Below are positions 24,211-35,990 of a stretch of DNA of 64,000 bases, piece by piece. The notes beneath the pieces were generated by a model. The model was given only the letters and a program-made list of their open reading frames with translations, was not told the DNA's origin and made no database searches. Origin of the DNA: Massospora cicadina (taxonomy: Eukaryota; Entomophthoromycota; Entomophthoromycetes; Entomophthorales; Entomophthoraceae); the NCBI GenBank assembly GCA_022478985.1, contig JAKSZP010009583.1, forward strand, positions 1-64,000, in the 5' to 3' direction. Every line of letters begins with the position of its first letter. The stretch's first letter is position 1. A program made the translations under genes and the position numbers.

Positions 24211-25348
24211 GATTAACTCTATATAAAAACTCTATATTATATTTAAGCTCACAACCTTAACCAAACTGAGAATAATCAATTAGTGTTGTGCCATATAGCA
24301 GATTAAAATATTGTTAGTCAAGGTTATTTGATTTAAGTAAAGTATAATAGAAAGCAAATAAATATTTATTAATCTAATTCAACACTAAAAGAGCAAGCAC
24401 TTTAACATAGGCATAATAGAATAAAGGCAATATTTCTTGAAATTTATAAACCATTGATGCTGATCAATTAATTAGAATAATAAACCTGAATAAATCTAAG
24501 CATATTTAATTTGCCACCGATTTATTACTGCTCAAAATAAGCAAAAAATATATTAATATTATAGTAGATTAAGTAGAAAAGATCAAAACTTACATTGAAA
24601 ATGGTATTAGCAGCATATTGGATGCTAACAGTTTAGGTGAAATTAAAAATAAACACACAATTAATGCTTTATACTAAATTAAGTAAAGGTATTATAAAAC
24701 TTACCCTGTGATGTTAGTAAACATAGACACTTACAAAAGTTTATGCTAGAATCAAAATTAACAAAATTATTGTCAATTAAAAAAAAACTCACATTAAAAG
24801 ATATTTACAACCATTTCATCTGGCTCAGATGATCATACTGGAAACAAACATCTAGTGAATAAAAGTATACCATCAAAAGGATACCTTGAAAAGATACTGA
24901 ATAAACATATTTGAAAAGATGTCAATGAACAAAGATCTCAGATGGGCATACTGGAAAAAAATTTAATAACTTCTTTTAATTAATAGCTACATGTAGTAAA
25001 AATAAGTAAAACCAGTAAAAAGCTTACCTTAAAAAGAGTACAATAGCACTCTTCAGATTTAATTATGTCATGCTTCAATCAAACATCTAGTAAAACTATT
25101 ACTAAACTTAGTTTTTTACTTCTAAACTAATAAAAAAATATTTTGTGAACTTTATCCTAGAAAAACAAAAACTATAAAGTGCTTACCTTTGCGTTAGAAT
25201 TACAAATCTACAATTTAAGCAGAGATAATCAAAACAACAATCTAGTGAATGTTTTTTCCTAAAACCTATTAAAACGCAAAACTAAAAATGCTTATCTTTG
25301 AGCTTAACCTATAATTCTGCAATCAAGTGGGGATAATAAACAACTATT
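22600..25348 (-). repeat. AT-rich array with alternating exon-like and intron-like blocks
   Basis: On the minus strand, splice-donor-like GTAAGC/GTAAGT sites recur (for example at + strand CTTACC near 23202, 24697, 25024, 25183). Acceptor-like ACTAG or TTCCAG sites lie between them. Near 25183-25348 the spacing settles to about 107 bp per unit and continues at 30661-31075 beyond the LINE insertion. Some exon-like blocks share codons (TAT-xxx-CAT-CTG, i.e. Y-x-H-L). No continuous reading frame across units could be established. Confidence 0.5.
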
Positions 25349-25506
25349 TAGTGTTTATCTTTCTTTATTTTATTTTATTTATTGCGGGGAAGGCTGACCA
25401 TGGGACGGACACTTCCAAATATGACTCAGATGAGACAAAACTTAGTACCTGGGGAGGCACCCCAGAGAAGCGATGCTATCTCTTTTTTTGCCAGCAGGAA
25501 CGCCAC

Positions 25507-26018
25507 TTATGGGGAGGGGGAGGGAACGTGTGAAGGGGCCGTAGCCACTATTGAGCACGTGTGGAGGAAGGGGTCTGATTTAATGAACCAGACTGGGAAC
25601 CAGGAGGAGACCAGCTGTTGGCGACGTGGTGGGAGATATCCAAACATCCACGCTTGAAAGTGGTCCACCAAATGAGACCAGAATCTGTGGACAGCTTCAG
25701 GGAGGGTGGGGATGGAGCCAGCGATGGCATCCAAGACAATCGTGTGGATAGTCCACATGGCGATTGCAACCACCAGAGCACAGAGGGAGGGTGGGAGGGG
25801 GAGGCCATTGATGAAGCAAACATATCTCTTGACAGACTGAAGGGATGCGTTTGATCCTGGCCTAGCAGACGTTGGACTTCGCGCCATATCACTTTAGAGG
25901 TGGGGCACTTCTCCAGGCGGTGGAACAGCGTTCCATACTGGCCACACACGACACAGGATGAGTGTAAAGCGTTAGAGCGCTCAGCTGTATGATACACCCG
26001 CCTCAGGCAGCGCCACAC
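25507..26018 (-). pseudogene. LINE-A C-terminal zinc region, copy 2
   Basis: CVVCGQYGTLFHRLEKCP (CX2CX7HX4C) is intact in 25548-26018. The final tail (FWSHLVDHFQAWMFGYLPP) is in an overlapping frame, 25507-25887, so one frameshift is present. It ends close to the 3' hairpin. Confidence 0.75.
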
Positions 26019-26030
26019 ATGGAAGTGGAC

Positions 26031-27720
26031 TTAAGGCTGCAACAGAGGATGGTGTGCGTATTTCCAGATAGTCTTTTGGGTTTCAATGGAATAAGGGATG
26101 TCCATCATGTCCAGGTAGTCCACCCTGGATAGGACATGGGGTCGAATGGGGATCACGCCATCATGGATGGGTAGCCCCTGTACCTCTTGTGTGAACTGAG
26201 GAGAGGAGCGGCCTCTTCGGGTTGTATGTCCACTAATACAAATTCTCCACTCTGCGCTTTGCATGGAGAGTAAGATTCGTTTGTAGTGGGTTTTTGTCCC
26301 GTGAGGACCTGTGGCTGATGTGTGTGATACGAGGTATTTCATCAGGGAGTGGGGGTTTGATGGATTATTGAGGCCCAAGGCTCGGGAAAAGTTGGAGTGG
26401 GCCGCGTGGGACCAGTGTTGGGATGGGAGTGTAGGAGCAGTGACGGCCACGATCCAGGTACCCAGGATCTTGGCGGCATGGGCTTTGAAGTCAAGCAGGC
26501 CCATGCCACCATGATGATGAGGGCCAAACATGACCTCTAGCCATACTGGTGGAGGGTGGCCTGACCAAAGCCATCCTTGCAGCAAAGCATACAGGGATTT
26601 GAAGAAGCTTGGGGAGAAGGGGATGGCGTGGGCTCTGAACCAGACTTTGGATAGGAGCATAGAGTTGGCAAGAACAACCCTGCCAGTGAGGGTAGTAGGG
26701 TGGGCTCTGAGAGCGGCTATTTGCTTCGTCACTTTGTCCAGTATACAGCCCTCCATTACTGCTGACGCATATCCACCTGCCTCCATCCACACGCCCAGAT
26801 GGCGTACCAGTCCTATGGTAGGATGTGGCACAAAGGGGAGCACCAGTGGAGCGGTGTGTGTTGAGTTAGTAAGGCGTGGACATGGGCGAGCAGATGGGCC
26901 GGGTTGGGAACTACTTGCTGGGGCCCAGCAGTTCTGAAACCAACCAAGGAGGATGATTTTGGTTTTGGAGGCGTTCAGTGCCGCGTTGCTTACCCGGGAA
27001 TATTCCTGAATGAGGGCTTCAAGCGTACGTGCATCTTTGTTATTAGACACCCCCACTACGCAATCATCTGCAAATGCCAACATCTTGACTGGGGTTTGGC
27101 CTGGCACATGGACCCCAGTGAGGTGGGCATTCACATTTCGCAGTAGTGGGTCAAGGCTGAAGTTGTATAAGAGTGGGCTGAGGGGGTCCCCTTGTCGCAG
27201 GCCCCTTTGGAGGCGGACTACTTCTGTTAGGAAGCCTGGGCCACGCACTGCCATTGTTGCAGATTCCGTGAGCAGCATCACCCAGTTAATGAAGCGGGGG
27301 GTAGGCGGAATTGATGGAGGCAGGCCCTAAGGTATATTCAGTTTACTCTAACATAGGCTTTTGTTGGTCCAAGAATACAAGTGCCCCAGAGGCTGTGGAC
27401 TGACACACATTAGCCACTGAGTGCACGTTATCCCAAATCGACCTTCTGGGGATGAAACCGAATTGTTCTGGGGAGATGGTGGCAGATGCTACAGTCCCTA
27501 AATGGTTAGCCATGATTTTTGTTAAAATTTTGGTGTCTGTGTTTGTTGGAGAAATGGGGCGCCAGTTGGCTAAGTCAAGCCTATATCCTTTCTTGAAGAG
27601 TGTGACAGTTAAGGCCTCATGTCCTCCTGGTAGGAGGCGCGTTTCCAACAGGCTTTGGTTGAGTGAGGCTAGCAGCAATGGGGATATATATTTAAAATAT
27701 TTTTTGTAGAACTCATATGG
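26031..27720 (-). pseudogene. LINE-A reverse transcriptase domain, copy 2 (long intact piece)
   Basis: 26031-27281 is open for 416 codons and holds GLRQGDPLSPLLYNFSLDPL, KMLAFADDCVVGVSNN (FADD catalytic box) and the thumb through IETQKTIWKYAHHPLLQP. The fingers region is in 27343-27678 (LANWRPISPTNTDTKILTKI, FGFIPRRSIWDN, GALVFLDQQKP) in another frame. One frameshift near 27300 separates the two. No RNase H domain was seen. Confidence 0.88.
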
Positions 27721-27799
27721 AATGCCATCTGGGCCTGGGCATTTTCATTTTGGCGCCCCGCGAATGGCTGTCCATAATTCATTTGGAGTAATTAAATTC

Positions 27800-29110
27800 A
27801 TTATTTCCAGGTATCAGAAAATGGTGCGGATATGAGCTCAGTCAAGAAATTCCGCCATTTTGGCCAGCTGAATTGGTTCAGCTCAGTATAACTTGGAGTA
27901 ATATCTTTGCATTTTGATTGCCACTTCAGCCAGTGTGTCCACAATGGAATTATCCGATCTTCACACTTATGTGCAGGCCACACTCTGGCATGGTGCGAAA
28001 TTTTTTTGAAGAAGTATGCAGTACACTTGTCACCTTTAGTGATGCGTGTGGCCCTGTATTGGACACAAACCTGATGTTTGTGTTGTCTTTCAAGTGCGTT
28101 GAGGTGGGCGGCTGCCTCCGCCCACTTCTGGCCCCATGCAGGGCTATATCCTGTGGCTGGAATGTTAGACTCCAAGTGGGCCAATTCCACCAGCGCACAT
28201 GATATAACCACCGATGTGGCTCGTGAGCGTCTGGAGGAGAGATGGCGATAGGGCAGATGGTGTCTTCTTTGAAAGTTGCCCATGTGGAAATGGGGTCCAC
28301 GCAAAATGGTGCAACAAACGATTCTGCCAAAGTTGCCTCTTCCACCCACGTGGAAAATCCTGGCGACGTGAGCTCAGGGGGCGGATTTTGCACCAATGTG
28401 GGGCCTTTGCAACTGTGACAGATAAAGTGGTATGTTATCAAGACCAGATGATGGTCGGAGAATTCCCTTTTCGTTGGTTTGAAGTGGGAGATGTGGGGTT
28501 GGAATTTCGCTGGCGCTAGAATAAGGTCAATGCGGGTCATGGACCTTAATTGGCCATTATGAACGTGGGGACGCGTCATGTTTTCGAGCAGTGGGGCATG
28601 TCGTGGCAGCGCATCCCTTAACCCAAGGGTGGCTTTTAGAACGCGTAGTTCTACGTGACCCTGTGGGGCATGGGGTGAGGGCGGCCACCAGTCCGTTGGT
28701 AAGGTTAGCCAACAGTTCATGTCGCCAACTAGGAAGGAATCGGGGGGTAGTGGAAGGGATTTGACCAATGAGAAAAATTCCTGATGCTCATGTGCACCAT
28801 TTGGGGCATAAATGTTGATGATTGTGTGCACAACATTGGCCTATGAGAAGGTGACAACGAGCACTCGGCCATTTAGGAATGTTTCTGAAGATGTAAATTT
28901 GAAAAATTTGTTTTTCCAAATTAGCACCCCACAGTGCTTCGACCAAAAGGATAGGGATGGTAGGAGTATTATTTTCTAAGCTTCCTTGGAACCTCATGGA
29001 CAGTGGGACTCCTGGATGGCCAGGAAATCCACGGGTAAATTGTTTTGTAAAAAACTCAGTTTCCTAGCCTGGGACGGGGAGGCCTTGAGTCCGGCGATAT
29101 TCAGCATTCC
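27800..29110 (-). pseudogene. LINE-A endonuclease domain, copy 2 (long intact piece)
   Basis: 27950-28831 is open for 293 codons. Motifs: INIYAPNGAHEHQEFF, LVGDMNCWLTLPTDWW, MTRIDLILAP (Asp motif) and FSDHHLVLITYH (catalytic Asp-His). The N-terminal catalytic Glu motif lies upstream in another frame (28788-29100). This is the best preserved endonuclease in the window and the clearest evidence that LINE A uses an AP-type endonuclease. Confidence 0.85.
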
Positions 29111-30549
29111 TAGAGTGAAGGTTTCCCCCATTGCACCTTAGGTGTGAGGGGTGGGCCCCCAGGCCCACCAGCCTCTTCCAGGTCCCCAAGGGCTTTCACA
29201 GCAGCGCGGGTATTAGCAGCAATGCTATTGGGGTTTTTGTTAATTTTTGTGGAAAGAGTCGCATTAGCTTTGGCCTTTGCTTTTTGTTTTCCTGATGTCA
29301 AACAAATTTTTTGTGGTGCGGATAAGTTTGGTGCACCGTCGAGTGGGGCAAAAAAATTTTTTTGGTTGGGATAAGTCCCAAGTCAGTTTTGACTGGGGCT
29401 TGGGTGCAACGATTGGGTGAGATTGAATCTCCCATTGGATCCTCAGATTGAGTGGCCCGTTCAGCATAGGCCTCCCAATCTGATTGAGTGATGGATTCCT
29501 GAGTTGCTTCCGCTGCGAAGGTCTCCATGTCCTCCTGGCGTTGTGAGTGAGGGATGGTGGTGTTGGCCTTGGCCATTTCCTTGGCCGCGGCCCTATGGGC
29601 CTACTTGGCCTTCTTCCGCTCCTGCGGGGAGATGGGCTTTACCAATAGGTAGCAGCCTTATGCTCCCCATGGAAAGCCTCCTTGGTGCTTGCAGTTGGTT
29701 CGTAGTGCGCCTCTCCGCTGGTCATGGCCGCTGAGGGGTGCTCTTGAAATGTGATGCCCTCTTTGATGGGGCATGTGTGTGCCTTATGGCCGAACGCATC
29801 ACAGTGGGTGCAAATGGGGGCGCGCTGTCCACGGTTACCTAGAATGGTTGGGTGGTATGCCCTGCAATTTTAATAAAGGTGGAGTGTGGGATCTGGGTTA
29901 GGTCCTTCATGATCTCCTCAGTTGGGGTCAGAACTGCGATGGCTTTGCCAGTGCACAAGTGTGGCATCAGCGTGAAACGTTGCATTTTGAAAGATTGTAT
30001 TTCGCCATATATGGTGAGACCATCTTTCAGGTGTTGCTCCAAAATGTCACGTTTTACCGTAGTAGGCAAAAATTCAAACGTGAGGAAAATTTGGTTTGAT
30101 TTTGTCCATCTGGTGCATTTAGTTTTGACGACCTGTTGCCCTTTGGGGAGGTCAACCACTATGCGCACCGCTGCAGCCTCATCTGCTGCGATTTTGCTTT
30201 CAAAGCCTAGGTCCAGCCAACCACATGACATGGAGTGAGGTGCAACATACACCGCGGTCAGGAAAATTTGTGTACATCTTCACAAAATTTTTCCCATAAG
30301 GCCATTTTTTGGATGTCCAGATACACATGGACTCCAAATTCCACCGATGAAAGTGGCTTAGAAAGTGGCGTGTTGATGTACTGGTTGCATTGTGCTTGCC
30401 ATGCGAGTATCTCTGGGGAAATTGTGACTGCCAGTTTTTTTAGATTTTTTTTCTATTCCGCCAGATTCTCTGGGGCGTTTTTGAACGTTAGAGGCCGCAG
30501 GCCTTCTGCCTGCTCCTCTTGCCTTGCTTGCCCAACTGCTCCCAGACAT
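29110..30549 (-). pseudogene. LINE-A ORF1, copy 2
   Basis: Starts at 30549 with MSGSSWASKARG. A frameshift near 30350 separates it from the core 29839-30252 (DLGFESKIAADEA, LTFEFLPTTVK, LCTGKAIAVLTP). The knuckle lies near 29768-29820 and reads ICTHCDAFGHKAHTCP, intact, in a shifted frame. The tail is Lys/Ala-rich (KQKAKAKANATL). Expected RNA-binding partner of ORF2. Confidence 0.75.
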
Positions 30550-30660
30550 AGCGCATACTAATCCCCTCTATGAGATTATCAAACTAAATTTAGTCTTGAA
30601 TTGAATAGGTTGCAAAAGTGTTTGCAACGAGAAAGAAAAGTTATAGTGTTTATCTTTCTT

Positions 30661-31075
30661 AAATCTTAAAAAAATTAAAATGTTCTTACCTTTGTGTTAA
30701 AATTACAATTTTTAGATTTAAGTGGGGATAATCAAAACAACAATCTATTGAATATTTTTTCTAAATCTAAATACCTAAAAACTAAAAAGTGCTTACCTAT
30801 GAGCTGAAATTATAATTTTGCAATTTAAGCAGGAAAAGTGAAAACAACTATCTAGTCAATGTTTTTCCTAAATCACAAATAACCAAAGACTAAAAAGTGT
30901 TTACCTTTGCATTGAAATTTTATAATTCTGTAATCTAAGCAAGGAGAATTAAAACAACTATCTACTGAGTAATTTATAAAAATAACCTAAAACTTTGAAA
31001 TTTAGAGTGCTTACCTTTGCGTTGAGTTTATTATAGTGAAGTTAAATTGGGGGTGTTATCACTAAAATATTTACT
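30661..31075 (-). repeat. Continuation of the 107-bp exon/intron-like tandem array
   Basis: Donor-like sites (minus strand AAAG-GTAAGC or a close variant) correspond to + strand positions near 30684, 30793, 30900 and 31011, about 107-111 bp apart. On the minus strand each is followed after 50-53 nt by an acceptor-like CAATAG, GACTAG or CTCAGTAG. The intervening exon-like blocks are 54-55 nt and begin ATTGTTGTTTTGATTAT or similar. The array joins directly to the units left of the LINE insertion. Confidence 0.6.
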
Positions 31076-31269
31076 AAAAACCGATGAATTCTTTGTTCTG
31101 TACTTTTACCCTAATTCTTAGTTTATATCTATTGTTGGAAGTAAAGTACCTAAAAATGCAGATAGCTATTCAGACGTTTCCCATAGTCAAAAAGCTTTAG
31201 TGAATCAATTCCTAACAAAAGCTTATGTCAATCCCATTAGTAAGCTTGATTTATAAAAGTTATTTTATA

Positions 31270-33183
31270 TTTATTTGAGGCAAGCCAACCAGGGGATGAA
31301 CATTACCAAAGCTAAAACTAGACTAATAAAAGCGTAACTACTTGGTTCAAACAAAACGCCCTAATGAGCAGATTGAGTGAAACGCTTCAAAAAATGACCA
31401 ACCATGTGGGCAGTGGAAGCCACTTATCCCTCCATGGAAGAAGGGGAGGGGGTAAGGGGGCTCATCTTTGGCAGCCTCTTTGGCAGCAGCTTCTTCCTCC
31501 CATAGTAGAGTGCATGTCACGGCTGACAGTAATGGCGTTGGGGCATCTGTGGTATGGGGTTTGATAAAATTTACAATTGGAATTTCATGGAAATTGCCGG
31601 CTAGATAAATGGCACTGAGATATTCAGTTAAAGCTTTTTCAGCTTTGATGTGGGCATCTGGGAGTTTGACAAATATGGCAATGTTGGTTTGTGTTATTTT
31701 TGCTTTTGGATTCTGTGCTATAGTTGCCACGTTCTGGATAGCATTGTTTGCATTTTTGTAATACTGGTTCACCATGATTTTACTTTTTGGAGTCAAGGTT
31801 GCGGGGATAACAGGAGGTGGAATTTCTCCTTTGAGTATTGCTACTGATTTAGTCACAGCTTTACGCAGGGGATGACAATCTGGTGTTGCTGATGATTTGA
31901 CTGCAAGCTGGTTATCACTGCAAAACGATTCAGAATTTAGTTGTGGGGTATAAAGTCAAGGGGTATTTGGCATCCCATTCTGCATTAATGAATCGCTCAG
32001 TTTACCAAATAGGTTATCAATGAAAATAGCTGATCTGTCAATTTCAGCCAATAATTCCCATGGGTTTGGTTGAATTGGATTGGGAATCAGCGTACAGTTG
32101 AGGTTCAGTTAATTTATGAGGAAGCATGGGATCAAACTGGGATCCAATCCAATGATTGATTGGAGAAATCATGTGTGTGGCATTGGGGCGAGGAGGAGGC
32201 TGATTAGTGGCTGCAAGTGCAGCTGCAGCAACAGGCCTTGGGGGTGGGGGAGGTAGGATTGTGCCCCATATCAGAAATTGTACAGGGTGGGCAGTGGGTT
32301 GGAGGTCAGCGGATGAGTTGTCTGATCCACCAGAAGTGGTTGAGGAGGGGCACTTGCGTTTCAAGTGGTCTAACTTGAAACATGATGGACAGATCGTCTG
32401 CCCGCCTTTGACGCAGACCAAAATGGATGGTCAGGCCTGAGGGAATAACAGTGCGTGGCAGAATTGAAACCAAAATTTTCATTAAATTCAGGGCTGATCA
32501 TGGCATATGCCTGAGACCCAGTAAGTCATATGGCCCCATTTGGGACCACAAATTGTAAGATGGGGTTGGAGCCATAGGCTGCAAAGCCGGCCATCAGCTC
32601 CTGGTGGAGCACTTCAGGGGAGAGGTAAGTGAACAAGCCAACAAACTGAACCTCCAAAGTGGTGTCTGCTGGGAGCCAAGTCCGAGTTGTGGGGAGAGGG
32701 GTGCCCTGGAATACCAGGGGCACAGTTTCTGCAGTGGCAGCATTGGCTTTGCAGGTGAAGCTGAGGTCAAAATACCTCTTATAGGGGCGGAAATCTATGA
32801 ATCTGATGGGTGTCATCATTGCCTGTGCCATTTCAATAATGGCTTGGTCATGGTATTGGGATAGTTTCCCATATTTGACCCTTAGGCTGTAGCGCATGTT
32901 GCTCCAGGGGAGCACTAGAGGAAGCAAGGTACCGCTTGGGTATGAGCAAGGTGGGCGTCTAGGTCCTTGGGTGGAACGAAACATCCCATAGGTTTGGAGT
33001 GACTGGGTGAACCAGTCCTAGCGCGTTTTCCTGCTGGACAGAAAATGGTGGGGGAGTTTCACTGCTGCCCCACGCTGGAGCAGCTGGCAGAGAATCCAAG
33101 GACATCAGAGAAAAACTACAATGGGCGAATTTGATTTGCTTTATTAATTCATGTAATTTTTCTCAGAGAGTTATGCTGAGCGG
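31270..33183 (-). mobile_element. ORF1-only non-autonomous LINE-like element, copy 2
   Basis: 1.9 kb with the same ends as copy 1: 5' CGCTCAGCATAACT near 33183, 3' hairpin GGCAA 31279-31283 / TTACC 31303-31307 and a TAAATAT-type tail. It has one ORF1-like gene and no EN or RT. Its 5' end lies directly against the 3' end of LINE B, a clustered insertion. A possible diverged duplication (AACTTTTATAAAT vs AACTTATTAAAT) flanks it but is weak. Confidence 0.75.
31347..33105 (-). pseudogene. ORF1-like protein of the ORF1-only element, copy 2
   Basis: Start MSLDSLPAAPAWGSSETPPP at 33105, then a stop near codon 50 and further shifts. Core 32526-32984: FDLSFTCKANAATAET, TLEVQFVGLFTYLS, ELMAGFAAYGSNPILQF. 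Knuckle in 32044-32421: CPSCFKLDHLKRKC, an intact CX2CX4HX4C. The C-terminal 169 residues (31347-31856) are open and include QYYKNANNAIQNVATIAQ and FVKLPDAHIKAEKALTEY, a region not found in LINE A or B and not recognised. Total ancestral length is about 585 residues. Confidence 0.65.
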
Positions 33184-33206
33184 AAAGAGATAATTTAATA
33201 AGTTTT

Positions 33207-34160
33207 TTATTTTAACCGAGGTAAGATGACCAGGGGACAGACATTACCGAAAATATGTGAAACTAAGAGAATAACTAACAAATATAAAATTGGGCACCCC
33301 AGGGTACTCAAGTTACCCCTGTTGCCAGCGGGACTGCCAGGTATGGGGGTTGGCGCACTACTCTGAGGAGGTTCCCCTGCTATGGAGCAGGTGTGAAGGA
33401 AAGGGTCTGTGTGGAGGAACCAGAGTGGGAACCATGATTCTATGAGCGCTTTTTGTCTTGGTCTCATATATCCATAGAGCCAGGCTTGGAAGTGCTCTAG
33501 TAAGTGGACATGGAATCTGTTAATAATCCCATGAATGGTTGGGACCGTGCCCTTGAACGCATCTAATGCAATTGTGTGTATTGTCCACATTGCAATGGGT
33601 ATTATTAGGGAGCGGAGTGTAGATGGGATTGGTGACTCAATCTGGAGCGCGAAGATACTCTTTGATATCGAGAATTCCTGTTCGTTTTGAATCTTGAGCA
33701 GGCGTGCGACTTCCTGCCATATAGCTTTGGTTGGGGGGCATGTTTCTAGGCGGTGATGTAGGAATCCCTCCCCTCCACATACTGCACATGTTTTGTGGAG
33801 GGAGTTGGAGCGGTCCGCTATCCTATAGGTCCTTCTCAAACAGCGCCAGGCGTTTGCTCTTATCCTTGGTTGTAGGAGTGGGTGGTGTGTCATTTTCCAC
33901 ATTGCTTTCTGTGTGGTTAAATCATAGGGAATGTCCAGCATATCTAAGTATTCTATCCTAGCTATGCTCGGGGTTGTTGCGAGCATATCCCTCTGGGGTT
34001 GTTTTCTGGGTTTCTTAATTTGAATTGGGGGCTGGGTCGTCCCCTTCCCTGTATAGTACCCATGTTCTCTATGGTCCATCCCATATGTCAGATAGTTCGG
34101 AGGATATGTTTGAAATGAGGGAGGTTCCATGTGGACCCGTTGCAGTAGGGTGCTTGGCAA
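33207..34160 (-). pseudogene. LINE-B C-terminal zinc region (317-codon open piece)
   Basis: One open frame runs through to the 3' end. It contains LQPRIRANAWRCLRRTYRIA, then CAVCGGEGFLHHRLETCP (CX2CX7HX4C) and the tail VHLLEHFQAWLYGYMRP, matching family A. The frame continues into the 3' hairpin region and stops at the tail. Confidence 0.8.
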
Positions 34161-34289
34161 GGTATGAAAGTAGTCTGGGTGGACTATGTGGGTTGGTTAA
34201 TTTGAGCGCCTGTGCAAAGTTAGTCCTTGCTGCTCTGGACCAATGTTGTTGCAGGAGGTCCGTAGCAAGGATTTCCTTTATCCAGGTAC

Positions 34290-35990
34290 CTAGATGTGAT
34301 TGGCATGGCTCTCAAAATCTATTAGTCCCATGCCTCCGCTTGAGCGTGGGCCAAATAGTGTTTCCATCTGTATAGGAGGGTGAGAGCCAGGCCACAGCCA
34401 GCCCTGGATAAGCGCGCAAATCGAGGTTATAAAGGTAGGTGAGAAGGCTATCGCATGGGCCTGGTACCACAGTATTGGGAGGATGAGCGAGTTAGCAACT
34501 GTAACTCGTCCTGTTAGTCCTGGGGTTCTTCCCTTGAGGGAGGCGACGCGTTTGGATACCCGTTGTAACAGGTTACTTTCCATTGTCTCATTAGCATATC
34601 CCCCTGATTCTAGCCAGATTCCAAGGTGTCGGACAGGAGTGGTGGTGGGAGGTGTTGCAAAGGGTAATATAATTGGGTTTTTTCTTCGAGTGTTGGTGTG
34701 AGGTTCTGATGTTGTGGCCCAATTGTTTGTGTATTTGCCTAAGAAATGATTTCTGTATTCCTTTTGTTGAGCGATGCATTGCTCACCTTGGAGTATTCCT
34801 CTAGAGTGTGTTCCAGCTGTCGGGCATCTTCATTGTTTGCTATACCTGCTACGCAGTCATCTGCAAAGGCCAGTATCTTGACTGTTGGTTGTCCTTGTGC
34901 GGTTATCCCCATGAGACGTGAGTCAGTTACTCTGAGGAGCGGGTCAAAGCTGAAATTGTATAGCAGTGGGCTGAGGGGATCCCCTTGTTTGAGCCCTCTG
35001 TGTGGTTTAATATTGTTTGTTAGGAATCCAGGGCCACATACAGCCATGGTTGCAGATTCTGTTAGGAGCATCGCCCATTTTATGAATCTTGGTGGGAGTT
35101 TGAAGGCATGTAGACATTCTTTTAGGTATGGTCAGCTAACACGGTCATACGCCTTTTCCTGATCCATGAAGACCAGGGCACCAGTTGCCTTGGATTGGCA
35201 AATATTTGCAACAGGGTGAATGTTGTTCCATATTTAACGCCCTGGTATAAACCCAAACTGGTTGGGTGATAGGACGTCATATGCAATTGCGCCTAATTTA
35301 GCTGCTAGAATTTTTGTTAGAATTTTTGTGTCAGTGTTGGAGAGTGCAATTGGGCGCCAGTTGGCCAGGTCCAACTTGTCACTCTTTTTATACAAGGTTA
35401 TAACGTAGGATTCATGGCCTCCTGGTAATAGGCGCGTTTCCAAAAACTCTGGTTCATTGACGCCAATAGGAGGGGGGCGATTTGTTGAAAATATTTTTTG
35501 TAAAATTCGTAGGGTATCCCATCAGGCCTGGGCATTTCCTACGTGGTGCACCGCGAATTGCTTCCCAAAGCTCCTCCCGTGGGATAAGGGATAGTATATT
35601 GTAATTTGGTGATGTACTTTGTATCTTGGCAGTTTGAATAAATTCTTTAATTTTTTGTGGATCTGTTGGCATATTGCGATATAATTCGGTGTAATAGCGG
35701 TGTACTTCCGCCTTGACCTCCTCAGGGTCAGTTGCCATAGTGCCGTTGGTCTTGCGGACCTGTGTGCATGTGGGCTGGTTTCCGTGGGAGTGGAATTGGC
35801 GGAAAAAGTATGTCAAACAGGTGTTGCCTTCCTTTATGAACTTACCTTTGTTCAATACTTTGATTCTGTGTTGGTGTTCAAAAATGAGATTGTTAAGTTG
35901 GGCTGAAATTTCTGCCCATTTGCGTTCCCAATTAGGGCTATAGCCAGATCTCAGAGTATTTATTTCCAATTGGTCTAGTTCTGCCAAGGT
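34290..35990 (-). pseudogene. LINE-B reverse transcriptase domain
   Basis: Pieces in order: 35454-35987 (REELWEAIRGAPRRKCPG), 35234-35443 (LANWRPIALSNTDTKILTKI, PNQFGFIPGR), 34739-35071 (GLKQGDPLSPLLYNFSFDPL, KILAFADDCVAGIANNED with FADD), 34290-34583 (thumb). Three or more frameshifts. The motifs align one-for-one with LINE A, but many residues differ, so it is a separate family. Confidence 0.85.

Larger units (their letters stand above)
25366..30643 (-). mobile_element. LINE family A, copy 2 (5.28 kb, best preserved)
   Basis: The 17-bp target duplication TAGTGTTTATCTTTCTT (25349-25365 and 30644-30660) is perfect, which suggests this is the youngest family-A insertion here. The 3' end has (TTTTA)-type repeats followed by the hairpin GGAAG...CTTCC at 25386-25416. 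The 5' leader carries TTGCAAAAGTGTTTGCAA exactly as in copy 1. The insertion splits a tandem array: array units at 25183-25348 continue at 30661-31075. Long pieces of EN (293 codons) and RT (416 codons) survive. Confidence 0.95.

Noticed and set aside
22080..25348. CRISPR array
   Set aside because: Units are long, AT-rich and diverged throughout, with no identical repeat separated by unique spacers, and the setting is eukaryotic.
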